A stretch of 64,000 nt of DNA from Ga0077555 sp963746315 (GCA_963746315.1 CAVVAR010000001.1:186001-250000); one strand, 5' to 3'. Positions 25,663 to 36,917 are shown, numbered from the stretch's first letter. Notes: a model not told the origin generated them from the sequence alone. A program made the numbers and translations.

Positions 25663-27399
25663 TCAGTGGCACTCGAATGTCATGGCCGCGGTTGCCCAAT
25701 TTCGCTTTGCCAGTTCCTCTGGCGAGATCCAGAACTGGTAGACGCCGTTGTCCCCGAAGCTCCAGTGCATCAGGTCGTCGTAGCTGAGTTGCAGGAGGAG
25801 ATAGTCCTGCTCATGCTCCCAAACGGCGTTGCCCTGCACGTCAGTCGGTTCGCCGAACATCTGGTGGCAGCCGCCAGTGGGCAGCAAATATTCCGTGTTT
25901 ACGAGATCGCGCACGGGCTCGGGAAGCGTCGCATAGCCCCGCTCTTCGGCCGAAAGCAAGGTCACGATCGTCATGTCCTCGAGGCTTTCGGGGGAGTATG
26001 GCAACACCCAAGCTGCGAAGGCCTTGAACTCGTCTTTGCCACGCTTGAAGCGCGTGGAAAGTTCGTCCCACTCGTCGGTGGTCATTTGTCGCCAGGGATC
26101 GCGCTTCCTCGCCCATTCGGTCGTCTCGAGCACGAACTTGTGGAAGGTTTCGGCAAGCGCGCTGTGTGCTGCAAGCTTTGCTTCCTTCTCGACAAGACCG
26201 GCTTCGAGCTTCGTCACCTCCTGGGACTTGCCGCCGAGCATCGACCAGAGCGGTGCCAGCGCCCCTCCGGGTGACAAGCGTCTGAGCCGCGTGCGATCGG
26301 CGTCGATCTCGGAGGTCAACTTCTCGACGACGCGCGGCACGTTGGTTTCGGCGGCCTGGCCCAGTTGATCGGCCATAAGCCACGCGGAGTGCCACCATTT
26401 CGGTCGTGGCGCTCGCTTGGCGCGGATCGGGGTCTGCACCGCTTCGGGGAGGCTTTCGAACTCTGGTGTGCCCTCCTTCGGCAAAGCATCGAAGGTCTTT
26501 CCCCGTAATTCCTCGATGCCGGGATCGCCCCAGTATTGCGTGAAATCACCGAATTCGGGTTGTCGGGCGCGATAGGCGACGAGCTTCTGCCAGTCCGCGT
26601 CGGACATCGGCGTCCAGGGGTCGCGATCGGAGGTCCATGCCAGAATCTCGTCGACGAGCGCGAGGAAAGCGGGCTGCAGACGGTCGTAAGCGGCGAGCTT
26701 CTGCCTATTCATCTCGATGTAGGACTGGAACTTCTTGATGTCGTCCTTGGCTGTCGCGTCGGCGAGTTGTGTCTCGGACCAGTCGAGGGACTTTTGTGCC
26801 TGAGCGAAGACTGTGGGCATTTGCTCGCGCCGATCGGCGAGATGCCTCGCAAAGTGCAACGCGTTCTGCCACCAGCGCGGCAATGGCGGACCGGCAAAAG
26901 CGGCCTTTGCCGTCAGATTATACTTGCGACGAACGAAGCGCTTCGAGATGGCGTTCTGTTGTGCCTCGCTCCGCGTCTCCCGATCGCTATCCACCGGAAG
27001 CTCGATTGGCGTGAACTCGATCGGCCAAAACGGAGACAGCGGCTCGCCTTTTGTGTTGCCGAAATAGTGGGACGCGCCGCCGACCTCGCTCAGCGGTGGC
27101 AGGTCGGAGGGCGGCGCAGTCGGCGTGAACGCCTGGCCGTCGGGAACGAAGACGACTGTCCCAGCGAAGAATGCCAGCGAACCGGTATCGGGAAGCGGGG
27201 AGGGTCCGAGAGCTGCGTAAAGCTCGGCGAGGTCGAGTTGGGCGAAGAAGTGGAGCGATCGCCCGCTATTGTCGCGTGGCCACGGCATGTCTCCCAGCCG
27301 AGGCGCCCCTCCGAGCCAACTGCGAGCCTTCGCCCAATTGTCGCCGAGGTGACGTGAACGGCGCGAGATGACAACCGTGGGGAGTTGATCAGGCGACAT
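25663..27399 (-). CDS. DUF1963 (YwqG-like) protein with a large duplicated insertion
   Basis: Residues 1-150 (SWLGGAPRLGDMPWP, LHFFAQLDLAEL) and 508-578 (CHQMFGEPTDVQGNA, DYLLLQLSY, FGDNGVYQFWISPEELAKRN) look like the two halves of one DUF1963 domain. Between them lie about 350 residues of helical sequence made of two related units, about 172-325 and 331-500. Shared landmarks are PRWW/PKWW, SDRDPWTPMSDADW/RKRDPWRQMTTDEW and LPEAVQ/LPEPVR. DUF1963 proteins are soluble and of unknown function. The gene follows a PH-like membrane protein gene by 63 bases and may form an operon with it. Confidence 0.75.
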   Translation of the reverse strand: MSPDQLPTVVISRRSRHLGDNWAKARSWLGGAPRLGDMPWPRDNSGRSLHFFAQLDLAELYAALGPSPLPDTGSLAFFAGTVVFVPDGQAFTPTAPPSDLPPLSEVGGASHYFGNTKGEPLSPFWPIEFTPIELPVDSDRETRSEAQQNAISKRFVRRKYNLTAKAAFAGPPLPRWWQNALHFARHLADRREQMPTVFAQAQKSLDWSETQLADATAKDDIKKFQSYIEMNRQKLAAYDRLQPAFLALVDEILAWTSDRDPWTPMSDADWQKLVAYRARQPEFGDFTQYWGDPGIEELRGKTFDALPKEGTPEFESLPEAVQTPIRAKRAPRPKWWHSAWLMADQLGQAAETNVPRVVEKLTSEIDADRTRLRRLSPGGALAPLWSMLGGKSQEVTKLEAGLVEKEAKLAAHSALAETFHKFVLETTEWARKRDPWRQMTTDEWDELSTRFKRGKDEFKAFAAWVLPYSPESLEDMTIVTLLSAEERGYATLPEPVRDLVNTEYLLPTGGCHQMFGEPTDVQGNAVWEHEQDYLLLQLSYDDLMHWSFGDNGVYQFWISPEELAKRNWATAAMTFECH

Positions 27400-27462
27400 C
27401 AGGTTCGTTCCGGAGCTGAGACTGCCGGCTCGAAGCCCGCGGCCGGCTGTGACGGAGTTAGG

Positions 27463-28002
27463 CTATCGCACCAACAGAATGATGGCCAAGGTCACGAGCA
27501 TGAGCAGTGAAATGCCGGCGCTGGTCAGCGCGAAAGCGTACCAGCCGCGGCCCGCTTTCCCGTTCGGGGGTGTGGTATCGTGTAGAACCATTTTCTGGCC
27601 GGCGAATTTCTGCATCCACGCGGCCTGCTCCGCGGGAACGATCAGTTTCACCTCGGGTGCATTGCGGAACTGGATCTCGACGGACCGTGAATCGAGATAC
27701 CAGGTCGTCCTCCACCCCTGGATATCGTCGTAAGGGACGAACAGCGGATCGCGAAACAAGGCGAAGGGCGGCATGATGCGGAAGGAGATACCCGTCGCGT
27801 GCACGCCGATATTCAAGATGCCCTTTACGGTCTCGTAACCCCTGAGGCCGAGCAGCACGCCGTTCTGCATGCTGCGCGTCTCGATCGCTCGGCCGGGTTC
27901 GCGGGCATAGCTGGTCGCCAGATAGCGCCAGCGCACTGCCTGCAGCCGCAGCATCCCGAAAAAAAGGAATAGAAACACGCCAATTCCGAACACACTCAGC
28001 AC
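27463..28002 (-). CDS. Hypothetical membrane protein with a PH-like central domain
   Basis: The 179-residue protein has a membrane helix at each end (residues 2-20, VFGIGVFLFLFFGML; 155-178, FALTSAGISLLMLVTLAIIL). Between them is a beta-rich stretch (GILNIGVHATGISFRIMPPF, VPYDDIQGWRTTWYLDSRSV) that resembles bacterial PH-like domains. The middle domain could face the cytoplasm or the periplasm. Function unknown. It is just upstream of the DUF1963 gene on the same strand. Confidence 0.65.
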   Translation of the reverse strand: MLSVFGIGVFLFLFFGMLRLQAVRWRYLATSYAREPGRAIETRSMQNGVLLGLRGYETVKGILNIGVHATGISFRIMPPFALFRDPLFVPYDDIQGWRTTWYLDSRSVEIQFRNAPEVKLIVPAEQAAWMQKFAGQKMVLHDTTPPNGKAGRGWYAFALTSAGISLLMLVTLAIILLVR

Positions 28003-28229
28003 GGCTCGTCACTCTCCCGGGCGAGCGGTCATTGTGATCCGTGCCCGACCGAGCCCATCGAACGGGCGATGCCGTGGCGGCAGGCGCACACTGTGCCGCT
28101 GAAACCTGTATCGAGTGGTAGTTTAGTACAATCCGCTGAACACATCGTAACGCGCAGGGTCGTGCGGATGCCGGCCGCGTCGTCGGCAGTTCGTTTCGAT
28201 GTCAATCTGCTGAAATAGCTGATTTGTTT

Positions 28230-30497
<2,268 letters not shown>

Positions 30498-30714
30498 GGG
30501 CTCGACTGCATGGCGAGGGTGAGCGGGTCTGGTGCGCTTATAGCGGTGCGGACGGGTGTTGTCGCGGTGGCGGCGAGTGGCCGCAGGCGGCAGGGGCAAG
30601 TCCGGCGGCACTGCGCATGCCGCAAGTGCGAAGCGGTGTGGTTGCCACCGGCGGTCGTAAGGACGCACATTCGGGACCGAAACGACCAAACCAGACATCG
30701 ATAGGGTGGTGGGA

Positions 30715-31935
30715 ATGACGGGATTGCTATCGGGCCTGCGCATTGTCGAGGGCTCGGCATTCGTGGCGGCTCCCCTCGGTGGTATGACGCTCGCCCAACT
30801 GGGCGCCGACGTTATCCGCTTCGACGACGTTGGTGGCGGGCTCGATGCGGACCGCTGGCCCGTGACTGCGGAGGGCCACAGCATCTACTGGGCGAGCCTC
30901 AACAAGGGGAAACGCTCGATTGCCGTGGATCTCAAGTCGGCGAGGGGGCGGGAGCTCGTTCAGGCGTTGATCGCAGCGCCCGGGGCGGATGCAGGCATCT
31001 TCTCGACGAATCTGCCCGCCAGGGGCTGGCTCGCCTACGACACGTTGAAGGCCCACCGCGCGGATCTCATCGCGCTGAACATCGTCGGTGCCCGGGACGG
31101 CTCGGCGCACGTCGATTACACGGTCAACGCCGTAACGGGATTCCCGATGATCACGGGGCCGGAGGGGCATGAGGGGCCGGTGAACAACGTGCTGCCGGCC
31201 TGGGACATCGCCACCGGTTACGCGGCGGCAGTGGCGCTGCTGGCAGCCGAGCGGCACCGATCGCGGAACGGTGAAGGGCAGCTCGTGCGGCTGGCGCTTC
31301 AGGACGTGGCGCTGGCGGCCACTGCGGCGCTCGGCTTCCTCGGCGAGGCCGAGATCAATCGCGTCGATCGCGCGCGGCACGGGAACCACGTGTTCGGCAC
31401 GTTCGCCCACGACTTCGCCACCAGCGATGGGCGGCACGTGATGATCTGCGTGTTCACGCAACGACAGCTCGAGGCGCTGAAGCAGGCAGGCGGGTTCGAT
31501 GAGGCCTTCGCCGGGATCGAGCGGCGGCATGGCGTGGATTTGACCCGCGAGGCGGATCGGTGGCTCGCCCGGAGCGCCATCGCCGCCGTCGTCAAGGCCT
31601 GGGCCGGCACGCTGACACTTGCCGAGGTATCGGAGCGGCTCACGGCTGCGGGCGCGCTGTGGGGACCCTACAAGACGCCCCGCGAGTTGGTCGCCGGTGA
31701 CGCGTTGATTGCCGCCAACCCGATGCTGCAGCGCGTGGCGCAGCCCGGCATCGGCACGCTGTGGTCGGCGGCCTCGCCGTTCGAGTTCGGCGCTGCCGAG
31801 CGAATGGAGGCCCGGCCCGCGCCACGACTCGGCGAGCACACCGACGAGATCCTCGCTGGCGTGCTGGGCCTTGGCGACGGGGAGATCGCCCGTCTGCACG
31901 ACCGGGGCGTCGTCAAAGGGCCTGTCGCAGCCTGA
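30715..31935 (+). CDS. mct: Mesaconyl-CoA C1-C4 CoA transferase-like protein (CaiB/BaiF family III)
   Basis: The 406-residue protein is a family III CoA transferase. Its N-terminus GLRIVEGSAFVAAPLGGMTL, then ADVIRFDDVGGGLD and RWPVT, NKGKRSIAVDLKSARG, DYTVNAVTGFPMITGP and LGEHTDEILAGVLGL closely follow, from memory, the Chloroflexus 2-methylfumaryl-CoA isomerase (Mct) of the 3-hydroxypropionate bicycle. That enzyme moves CoA within mesaconate. No other bicycle gene is seen in the window, so the pathway here is open. ATG 30715 follows AGGGTGG. The catalytic Asp is expected in the stretch after RLALQDVALAA but is not proven. Confidence 0.75.
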   Translation: MTGLLSGLRIVEGSAFVAAPLGGMTLAQLGADVIRFDDVGGGLDADRWPVTAEGHSIYWASLNKGKRSIAVDLKSARGRELVQALIAAPGADAGIFSTNLPARGWLAYDTLKAHRADLIALNIVGARDGSAHVDYTVNAVTGFPMITGPEGHEGPVNNVLPAWDIATGYAAAVALLAAERHRSRNGEGQLVRLALQDVALAATAALGFLGEAEINRVDRARHGNHVFGTFAHDFATSDGRHVMICVFTQRQLEALKQAGGFDEAFAGIERRHGVDLTREADRWLARSAIAAVVKAWAGTLTLAEVSERLTAAGALWGPYKTPRELVAGDALIAANPMLQRVAQPGIGTLWSAASPFEFGAAERMEARPAPRLGEHTDEILAGVLGLGDGEIARLHDRGVVKGPVAA

Positions 31936-32097
31936 CAGAGGCGCTGGGGCAGGAGGGCCGGCGATAGGCATCGCCAGTGGCAGCGGCCAATGGGTGGCCG
32001 TGATCGTGTTTTTTGCGTCGCCTCCTGCATCCTTCAGCGGTTTGCGCTATATTGCAGGTCAAATCATCGGCCTTGAACCGAAGGATTTATCTGAACC

Positions 32098-32505
32098 ATG
32101 TCCACTACCGCACCGACACGCTCGCCTCGCCCCCGACCCAAGGTCATGACCATGACGCCCGCCGCGGTCGAGCGGGTGCGAAAATTGATGGCCGCCAAGG
32201 GACCGTCCGTCGCCGGGCTCAAAATCGGCGTCAAGAAGGGCGGTTGCGCCGGCATGGAATACACCATGGACTGGGTCGAGAGCGTCTCGAAGTTCGACGA
32301 GGTGGTGGAGCAGGAGGGCGCCCGGGTCATCGTCGACCCGCAGGCCGTGCTCTTTCTGCTTGGCACCGAGATGGACTGGAAGGTCGATACGCTGGCCTCG
32401 CAGTTCGTCTTCAACAATCCGAACCAATCGAGCGCCTGTGGCTGCGGCGAGAGCGTCAACCTCGTGCCGGCATCCAAGGACAAGCTCGACGCGCTGGGCC
32501 AATGA
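32098..32505 (+). CDS. HesB/IscA-type iron-sulphur cluster assembly protein (SufA-like)
   Basis: The 135-residue protein has the A-type carrier signature: GVKKGGCAGMEYTMDW with C at about residue 50, and the C-terminal SACGCGESVNL pair of cysteines. The N-terminal 15 residues are Pro/Arg-rich and non-conserved. Such proteins accept or deliver Fe-S clusters. It would be SufA in a suf system, but the suf operon is not in the window, so no symbol is given. AAGGA lies upstream, and its stop overlaps the next start (ATGA). Confidence 0.92.
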   Translation: MSTTAPTRSPRPRPKVMTMTPAAVERVRKLMAAKGPSVAGLKIGVKKGGCAGMEYTMDWVESVSKFDEVVEQEGARVIVDPQAVLFLLGTEMDWKVDTLASQFVFNNPNQSSACGCGESVNLVPASKDKLDALGQ

Positions 32506-33074
32506 CGGGCGCCGGGGCCTCGGCTGGAGAGCCGGCCTGGGTGGACGACGTCATCCGGTTCTGGCTGGAGGAAACGCCGCCCGAGGCACGCTTCAAACGT
32601 GACGATGCGCTCGATGCCGAGATCGCGCGGCGCTTCTCGGCGGTGCACGCCGAGATCTGCCGGCGCTCGCTGGCGGATGCCACGGCGACAGCCCGGGTGG
32701 CGCTGGCGACGGTGATCGTGCTGGATCAGTTTTCCCGCAATATGTTCCGGGGCACGCCAAGGGCCTTTGCGAGCGATGCTGCGGCGCTCGAGACTGCGCG
32801 GGCGGCCGTGGACGCAGGGCTTGATCGCGGGCTCGACAAGTATGGGCGGCTTTTTCTCTACCTGCCCTTCGAGCACAGCGAGGATATTGCCGACCAGGAT
32901 CGTTCCGTTTCCCTGATCGCTCAGCTCGGTGACGCGGAGCTCGATCGCTATGCAGTCGCCCATCGCGACATCATCGAGCGGTTCGGCCGTTTCCCGCATC
33001 GCAATGTCGCGCTCGGCAGGACCTCCACGCCGGAAGAGATCGATTTCCTCAATCAGCCCGGAAGCTCGTTCTAG
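32502..33074 (+). CDS. DUF924 family protein
   Basis: The 190-residue protein shows DUF924 landmarks: VIRFWLEETPPEARFKRDDA, VIVLDQFSRNMFRGTPRAFA, RLFLYLPFEHSEDIADQ and FGRFPHRNVALGRTSTPEEI. Members have a TPR-like helical fold and no assigned reaction. The start overlaps the preceding stop by four bases, so it is translationally coupled to the HesB/IscA gene. Its TAG stop (33072-33074) lies inside the first CTAG of a double-palindrome element. Confidence 0.9.
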   Translation: MTGAGASAGEPAWVDDVIRFWLEETPPEARFKRDDALDAEIARRFSAVHAEICRRSLADATATARVALATVIVLDQFSRNMFRGTPRAFASDAAALETARAAVDAGLDRGLDKYGRLFLYLPFEHSEDIADQDRSVSLIAQLGDAELDRYAVAHRDIIERFGRFPHRNVALGRTSTPEEIDFLNQPGSSF

Positions 33075-33238
33075 TGTAGCGCATCTGACGTTTGGTACCC
33101 GCGCTCGACTGGGCTCGTCACCAAACGTCAGATGCAAAAGCTACACTAGGATCATGATGTTGCTAGTGTTCCTCTGGCGCCGACATTTGCTCTCGACCGA
33201 GCCGTGACGGGAAGCAAATGTCGGCGCCGGAACACTAG
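33071..33238. repeat. Double-palindrome element, copy 3
   Basis: Palindrome one is 33071-33149 (79 bp) and palindrome two is 33163-33238 (76 bp), with a 13-base spacer at 33150-33162. All four ends read CTAGTG or CACTAG. By arm sequence the whole element is the inverse of the copy at 13932. Its second palindrome has arms GGCGCCGACATTTGC and GCAAATGTCGGCGCC (shown in the orientation of the first copy), where that copy has GGTTCTGACATTTGC and GCAAATGTCAGAACC. Confidence 0.9.
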
Positions 33239-33272
33239 CCGGTCGGTTTTTGCGGCGAATTTCGGTGTCAGG

Positions 33273-33650
33273 ATGATCGATAACGATTCCAGGGCCCTAT
33301 TCGAGGAAATTCTGGCGCCGCTCGGGCCGGTGGTGATCAAGCGCATGTTTGGCGGTGGCGGTGTTTTTCTCGATGGCCTGATGTTCGGGCTCGTTGCGGA
33401 CGGAGTTCTTTATTTCAAGGCCGACGAGGAAAGCCGGCAGGCTTTCGAAGATGAGGGCATGAAGCCTTTCAGCTACGAGAAAAAGACCGGACAAACGACG
33501 GTCATGAGCTACTGGCAGCTTCCGGATCGGCTGCTCGACGAGCCGGATGAGCTCGTCACCTGGGCGAAAGGCGCCTTTGCAGCGGCCCGGAGGGCGCAGG
33601 GCCAGCGCTCGTCGCGGGACAAGAAGCGAGCCCGGTCCGCGCAGAAATAA
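33273..33650 (+). CDS. TfoX N-terminal domain protein
   Basis: The 125-residue protein carries a TfoX_N domain (LFEEILAPLGPVVIKRMFGG, GVFLDGLMFGLVADGVLYFK, FSYEKKTGQTTVMSYWQLPD). In Haemophilus, TfoX/Sxy regulates competence, but stand-alone TfoX_N proteins are widespread and mostly uncharacterised. It ends in a Lys/Arg-rich tail. ATG 33273 is chosen because the family domain begins directly after it; the longer frame starts inside the palindromic element. Confidence 0.8.
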   Translation: MIDNDSRALFEEILAPLGPVVIKRMFGGGGVFLDGLMFGLVADGVLYFKADEESRQAFEDEGMKPFSYEKKTGQTTVMSYWQLPDRLLDEPDELVTWAKGAFAAARRAQGQRSSRDKKRARSAQK

Positions 33651-33908
33651 GAGCAGAAATGATAAGATCTTCCGGCTGATGCTTCGTGGAAGAAATTTTC
33701 GCTCTCGGATTATCTTGTAGGCTCACTGTTGGTTATTCAGGTCGTCGCCTGGTGCGGTAACGAATAGTTGAATTAGATTATTTGATTGGCTTGTTGACGA
33801 TCTCGTTTCATGGGATTATTAGATCGGGATCGTCCATGTATTATTTTGCATGGAAAAAGTGAGTTTTCTGTCCGTCTAAAATTGTTCTGAAAATGTTTGA
33901 GGTGTACA
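33651..33908. other. AT-rich intergenic stretch
   Basis: This 258-base spacer is markedly AT-richer than the rest of the window and has no supported gene. It likely contains the promoter of the small secreted repeat protein that starts at 33909, though no clear -35/-10 pair could be fixed. Confidence 0.5.
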
Positions 33909-34127
33909 ATGAAATTCTTGCTTACATATTCCGCTATCACCGCGCTCGCGTTCGGGATTGCCTCTGCGGAGGCGAAGTCGGTGTGGGACGAGTTGAACGA
34001 GACCGCGCCACGCGGCGTGTTCGAGGATCTGCAGGACACAGCGCCAAGAACGGTCTTCGACGAGATAGCAGACACGGCTCCCTTGCAGCCTCGCGAGGCG
34101 GAGCCGGCGGATCTCGTCGGCGAGTAG
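33909..34127 (+). CDS. Small secreted protein with three 12-residue repeats
   Basis: The 72-residue product has a Sec signal peptide (MKFLLTYSAITALAFGIASA, cleavage likely after AEA at residue 22). Three tandem 12-residue units follow: VWDELNETAPRG (25-36), VFEDLQDTAPRT (37-48) and VFDEIADTAPLQ (49-60). The pattern is V-(F/W)-acidic-acidic-(L/I)-x-acidic-TAP. The acidic repeats are likely exposed in the periplasm or outside. Function unknown. GAGGTG lies 5 bases before the ATG. Confidence 0.7.
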   Translation: MKFLLTYSAITALAFGIASAEAKSVWDELNETAPRGVFEDLQDTAPRTVFDEIADTAPLQPREAEPADLVGE

Positions 34128-34307
34128 GCATTCTCGTGGCGCGCGCAGTGTGCCGCCAAATCAACGCGGCAGCGTGAGCCAAGCGACGGGTGATCTGGTC
34201 CGGGCAGCGTCGATGCGCGCTGTCCGGCTTGTCACGTCGAGCGCGATGGCTGACGAACGCGCGCAAGGACTGGTAGCTTGGCCCAACATCTCCGAGGAGC
34301 CAGCGCC

Positions 34308-35747
34308 ATGCCTGCCGATGAGCTTGCCTACGTTTCCGCCGCCGACATTGCCCGCATGATCAGGGAGAGGCGCGTCTCGGCAGTCGAGGTCATGCGCGCG
34401 ACGCTGGCGCGGGCGGAGAAGGCGCAGCCGATCCTCAACTGCTTCATCACGATCTGCGCCGACGAGGCGTTGAGGGATGCGGCGGAAGCGGATGCACGAC
34501 ATGCCCGCGGCGAACCGCTCGGGCCGCTGCACGGCGTGCCGTTGCATGTGAAGGATCTCGTCAACACGGCCGGGGTCCGCACGACGTTCGGGTCGTTGAT
34601 CCACGAGAAGAACGTGCCAAGCGCCGATCAGGTGTCGATCGCGCGGCTCAAGGCGGCCGGTGCCATCCTCTTCGCCAAGACCACGACGCCGGAGTTCGGA
34701 CACATGTGCTGGACCGAGGCGCCGCTGTTCGGCCGGACGCGCAACGCCTGGGACGAGACGCGCACCTCCGGCGGCTCGTCGGGCGGCGCGGCGGTTGCCT
34801 GCGCGACAGGAATAGGTCCGCTCGCCGTGGCAACGGATGCAGGCGGGTCAACGAGGATCCCTGCGGCCGCCAATGGTCTCGTTGGGCTCAAGCAGTCGAT
34901 CGGGCTCATTCCGCACGACACGGCGCCCGATGCCTTCTCGAACATGAGCTACATCACTCCGACGACGCGAACGGTCATGGACACCGCCCTGATGCTCGAG
35001 GCGATGGCCGGCTGGCATCCGTCCGATCCGCACTCGTTCGGCATGTCGGCCGCGGGCTCGGTGGAGGCCGCGCGCGGAGAGGGCGACCTCAAGGGACTGC
35101 GCGTTGCGTGGCGTCCGTACCTCGCCAACACGATCTGTGACAGCGAGGTGCTGGCGATCTGCGAGGCCTCGGCGCAAGTGCTTGGAGATCTCGGCGCGGT
35201 CGTGGAGCCGATGGGCGACGATCTCGAGCCGACGGAGCCGTACTGGCTGACGCTCTCGACGGCGCTGTGGAACGCGCGGTTCGCCGACGTGGCGCCGCAG
35301 TGGAGGGACCGGATGAGCCCGACGCTGATTGCGCAAATGGAGCGCGGCACGGACGCGAAGGCCGAGGACGTCGGGCGCGCCCTGATGCTGCGCACGAAAC
35401 TTTACCGTCAGGTTCAAGACTGGTTCGAGCGCTTCGACGTCATCGCTATGCCGGCGCTCTCGCGCACGGCGCTCGGCATCGACGCGGCGCTGTTCGAGCC
35501 CATCGTCATCGAGAACCGCAAGGTCGATACCGTCCGCCGGGCCTGGTATCCCTACACGCACCCGTTCAACCTGACCGGCAACCCGGCCATCGTCCTGCCG
35601 GCAGGCATGCACTCGGACGGCTTGCCCGTCTCGATCCAACTCGTGGGGCGGCGCGGCGCGGATCAGCAGCTCTTGCGGGTGGCGGCGCTCTTCGAGGCGG
35701 CGCAGCCGTGGGCGCATCTGAAGCCACATGTCGCCGGGCTCGACTGA
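34308..35747 (+). CDS. Amidase signature family protein
   Basis: The 479-residue protein has the amidase-signature catalytic machinery: K82 in LHVKDLVNTAG, the cis-serine in TSGGSSGGAAVACATG (S157/S158) and nucleophile S181 in TDAGGSTRIPAA. It hydrolyses a C-N amide bond; relatives include GatA, indoleacetamide hydrolase and 6-aminohexanoate hydrolases. The absence of gatC/gatB beside it argues against GatA. GAGGAG eight bases before ATG 34308 supports that start. It lies 152 bases upstream of a TRAP transporter operon, so the transported acid and this hydrolase might be linked. Confidence 0.92.
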   Translation: MPADELAYVSAADIARMIRERRVSAVEVMRATLARAEKAQPILNCFITICADEALRDAAEADARHARGEPLGPLHGVPLHVKDLVNTAGVRTTFGSLIHEKNVPSADQVSIARLKAAGAILFAKTTTPEFGHMCWTEAPLFGRTRNAWDETRTSGGSSGGAAVACATGIGPLAVATDAGGSTRIPAAANGLVGLKQSIGLIPHDTAPDAFSNMSYITPTTRTVMDTALMLEAMAGWHPSDPHSFGMSAAGSVEAARGEGDLKGLRVAWRPYLANTICDSEVLAICEASAQVLGDLGAVVEPMGDDLEPTEPYWLTLSTALWNARFADVAPQWRDRMSPTLIAQMERGTDAKAEDVGRALMLRTKLYRQVQDWFERFDVIAMPALSRTALGIDAALFEPIVIENRKVDTVRRAWYPYTHPFNLTGNPAIVLPAGMHSDGLPVSIQLVGRRGADQQLLRVAALFEAAQPWAHLKPHVAGLD

Positions 35748-35899
35748 GACCGACCACGTATTTCTTCCGGTGAAGTCTTCTTGACCGTTTGCGACATTCG
35801 AGCGCACGATGTGTCGGAGCCACAAGAGCTCAGCCGTGATGGGGCGCCCGGTCCAGCGTGGGGGCCTGACATTCGGAGATATGTCCAGGGAGGTTACCG

Positions 35900-36913
35900 A
35901 TGCCGATATTCCGGCGCGTTGGTTCGCGCATTCCCCAGTTGGTGGCGACAGCCGGTTTGCTCGCTGTGATGGCGGCCAGCTCAGCTTTCGCCCAGGGCAA
36001 AGAACTGTCGATGGGCAACGCGAACCCGCCGAAGCACGGGACCTCGCAATCGGCGCAGGCCTTCGTGGACAAGCTCGCCGAGATCTCCGGGGGCAAGCTC
36101 AAGACGATCCATCATCATTCGGCGGCGCTCGGCGGCGAACGCGAGGTGGCCCAGCAGATTCAGCTCGGCGCGGTCGACATGGGGCCGATCACGACGGCGC
36201 CGCTCTCGACGCTCGTTCCGGAGCTGTCGGTCTTCCAGCTCCCCTACATCTTCCGCGACTACGACCACGTCTATAAAGCGCTCGACGGCTCCGACAAGCT
36301 GCAGAAGTACTATTCGGACGTGCTCGACAAGAAGGGCTTCAAGCTGATCGGCTTCTTCGCTGCCGGCTACCGCGGCATCTATGGCCACGGCAAGATCGAC
36401 GGGCTCGCCGACCTCAAAGGCAAGAAGGTGCGGGTGCAGGAGGACAAGATCCTGGTCGCCACCTTCAAGTCGCTCGGGGCGATCTCGACGCCGATCGCAT
36501 GGCCCGAGGTCGCGACGTCGCTGCAGACCAAGGTGATCGACTTCGCCGAGGGTGGCGTCAATACATTCTACCACAACAAGTTCTACGACCTGGTGAAGTT
36601 CGTGGCCGACGTGCGCCATACGCATCAGTGCATCGCAATGGTGATGTCGAAGGCGTCGTACGCGAAGCTCGATGCCGCAGGCAAAAAGGCCGTCGACGAG
36701 GCGTGGGTGCATGCACGGGCTTTCAACAGGAAGTTCATCCTGGACGAGGACAAGAGCATCCAGGATCTCGTCAAGGCGAAGGGCGTGACGATCACAAAGC
36801 CTGATCCGGCGCCGTTCCTTGCCGCTGCCAAAGGGGTCTACGAGGATTTCTATGCGACGCCCGCCGGCAAGAGCGCCAAGGTGATGGTCGAGTACATCCA
36901 GAGCATCAAGTAG
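35900..36913 (+). CDS. dctP: TRAP transporter periplasmic solute-binding protein
   Basis: The 337-residue protein begins with a signal peptide (cleavage near AFA-QG, residue 31) and shows the DctP fold: LSMGNANPPKHGTSQSAQAF, GPITTAPLSTLVPELSVFQL, YIFRDYDHVYKALDGSDKLQ and the ligand-arginine region KKVRVQEDKILVATFKSLGA. It would bind an organic acid or similar anion and hand it to the DctQ/DctM membrane pair. GGGAGG lies 6 bases before the ATG. First gene of dctPQM; ligand unknown. Confidence 0.93.
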   Translation: MPIFRRVGSRIPQLVATAGLLAVMAASSAFAQGKELSMGNANPPKHGTSQSAQAFVDKLAEISGGKLKTIHHHSAALGGEREVAQQIQLGAVDMGPITTAPLSTLVPELSVFQLPYIFRDYDHVYKALDGSDKLQKYYSDVLDKKGFKLIGFFAAGYRGIYGHGKIDGLADLKGKKVRVQEDKILVATFKSLGAISTPIAWPEVATSLQTKVIDFAEGGVNTFYHNKFYDLVKFVADVRHTHQCIAMVMSKASYAKLDAAGKKAVDEAWVHARAFNRKFILDEDKSIQDLVKAKGVTITKPDPAPFLAAAKGVYEDFYATPAGKSAKVMVEYIQSIK

Positions 36914-36917
36914 CCCC

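Noticed and set aside
34308..35747. Amidase as GatA of the tRNA amidotransferase
   Set aside because: There is no gatC or gatB beside it and the context is a TRAP transporter, so a general amidase is more likely.
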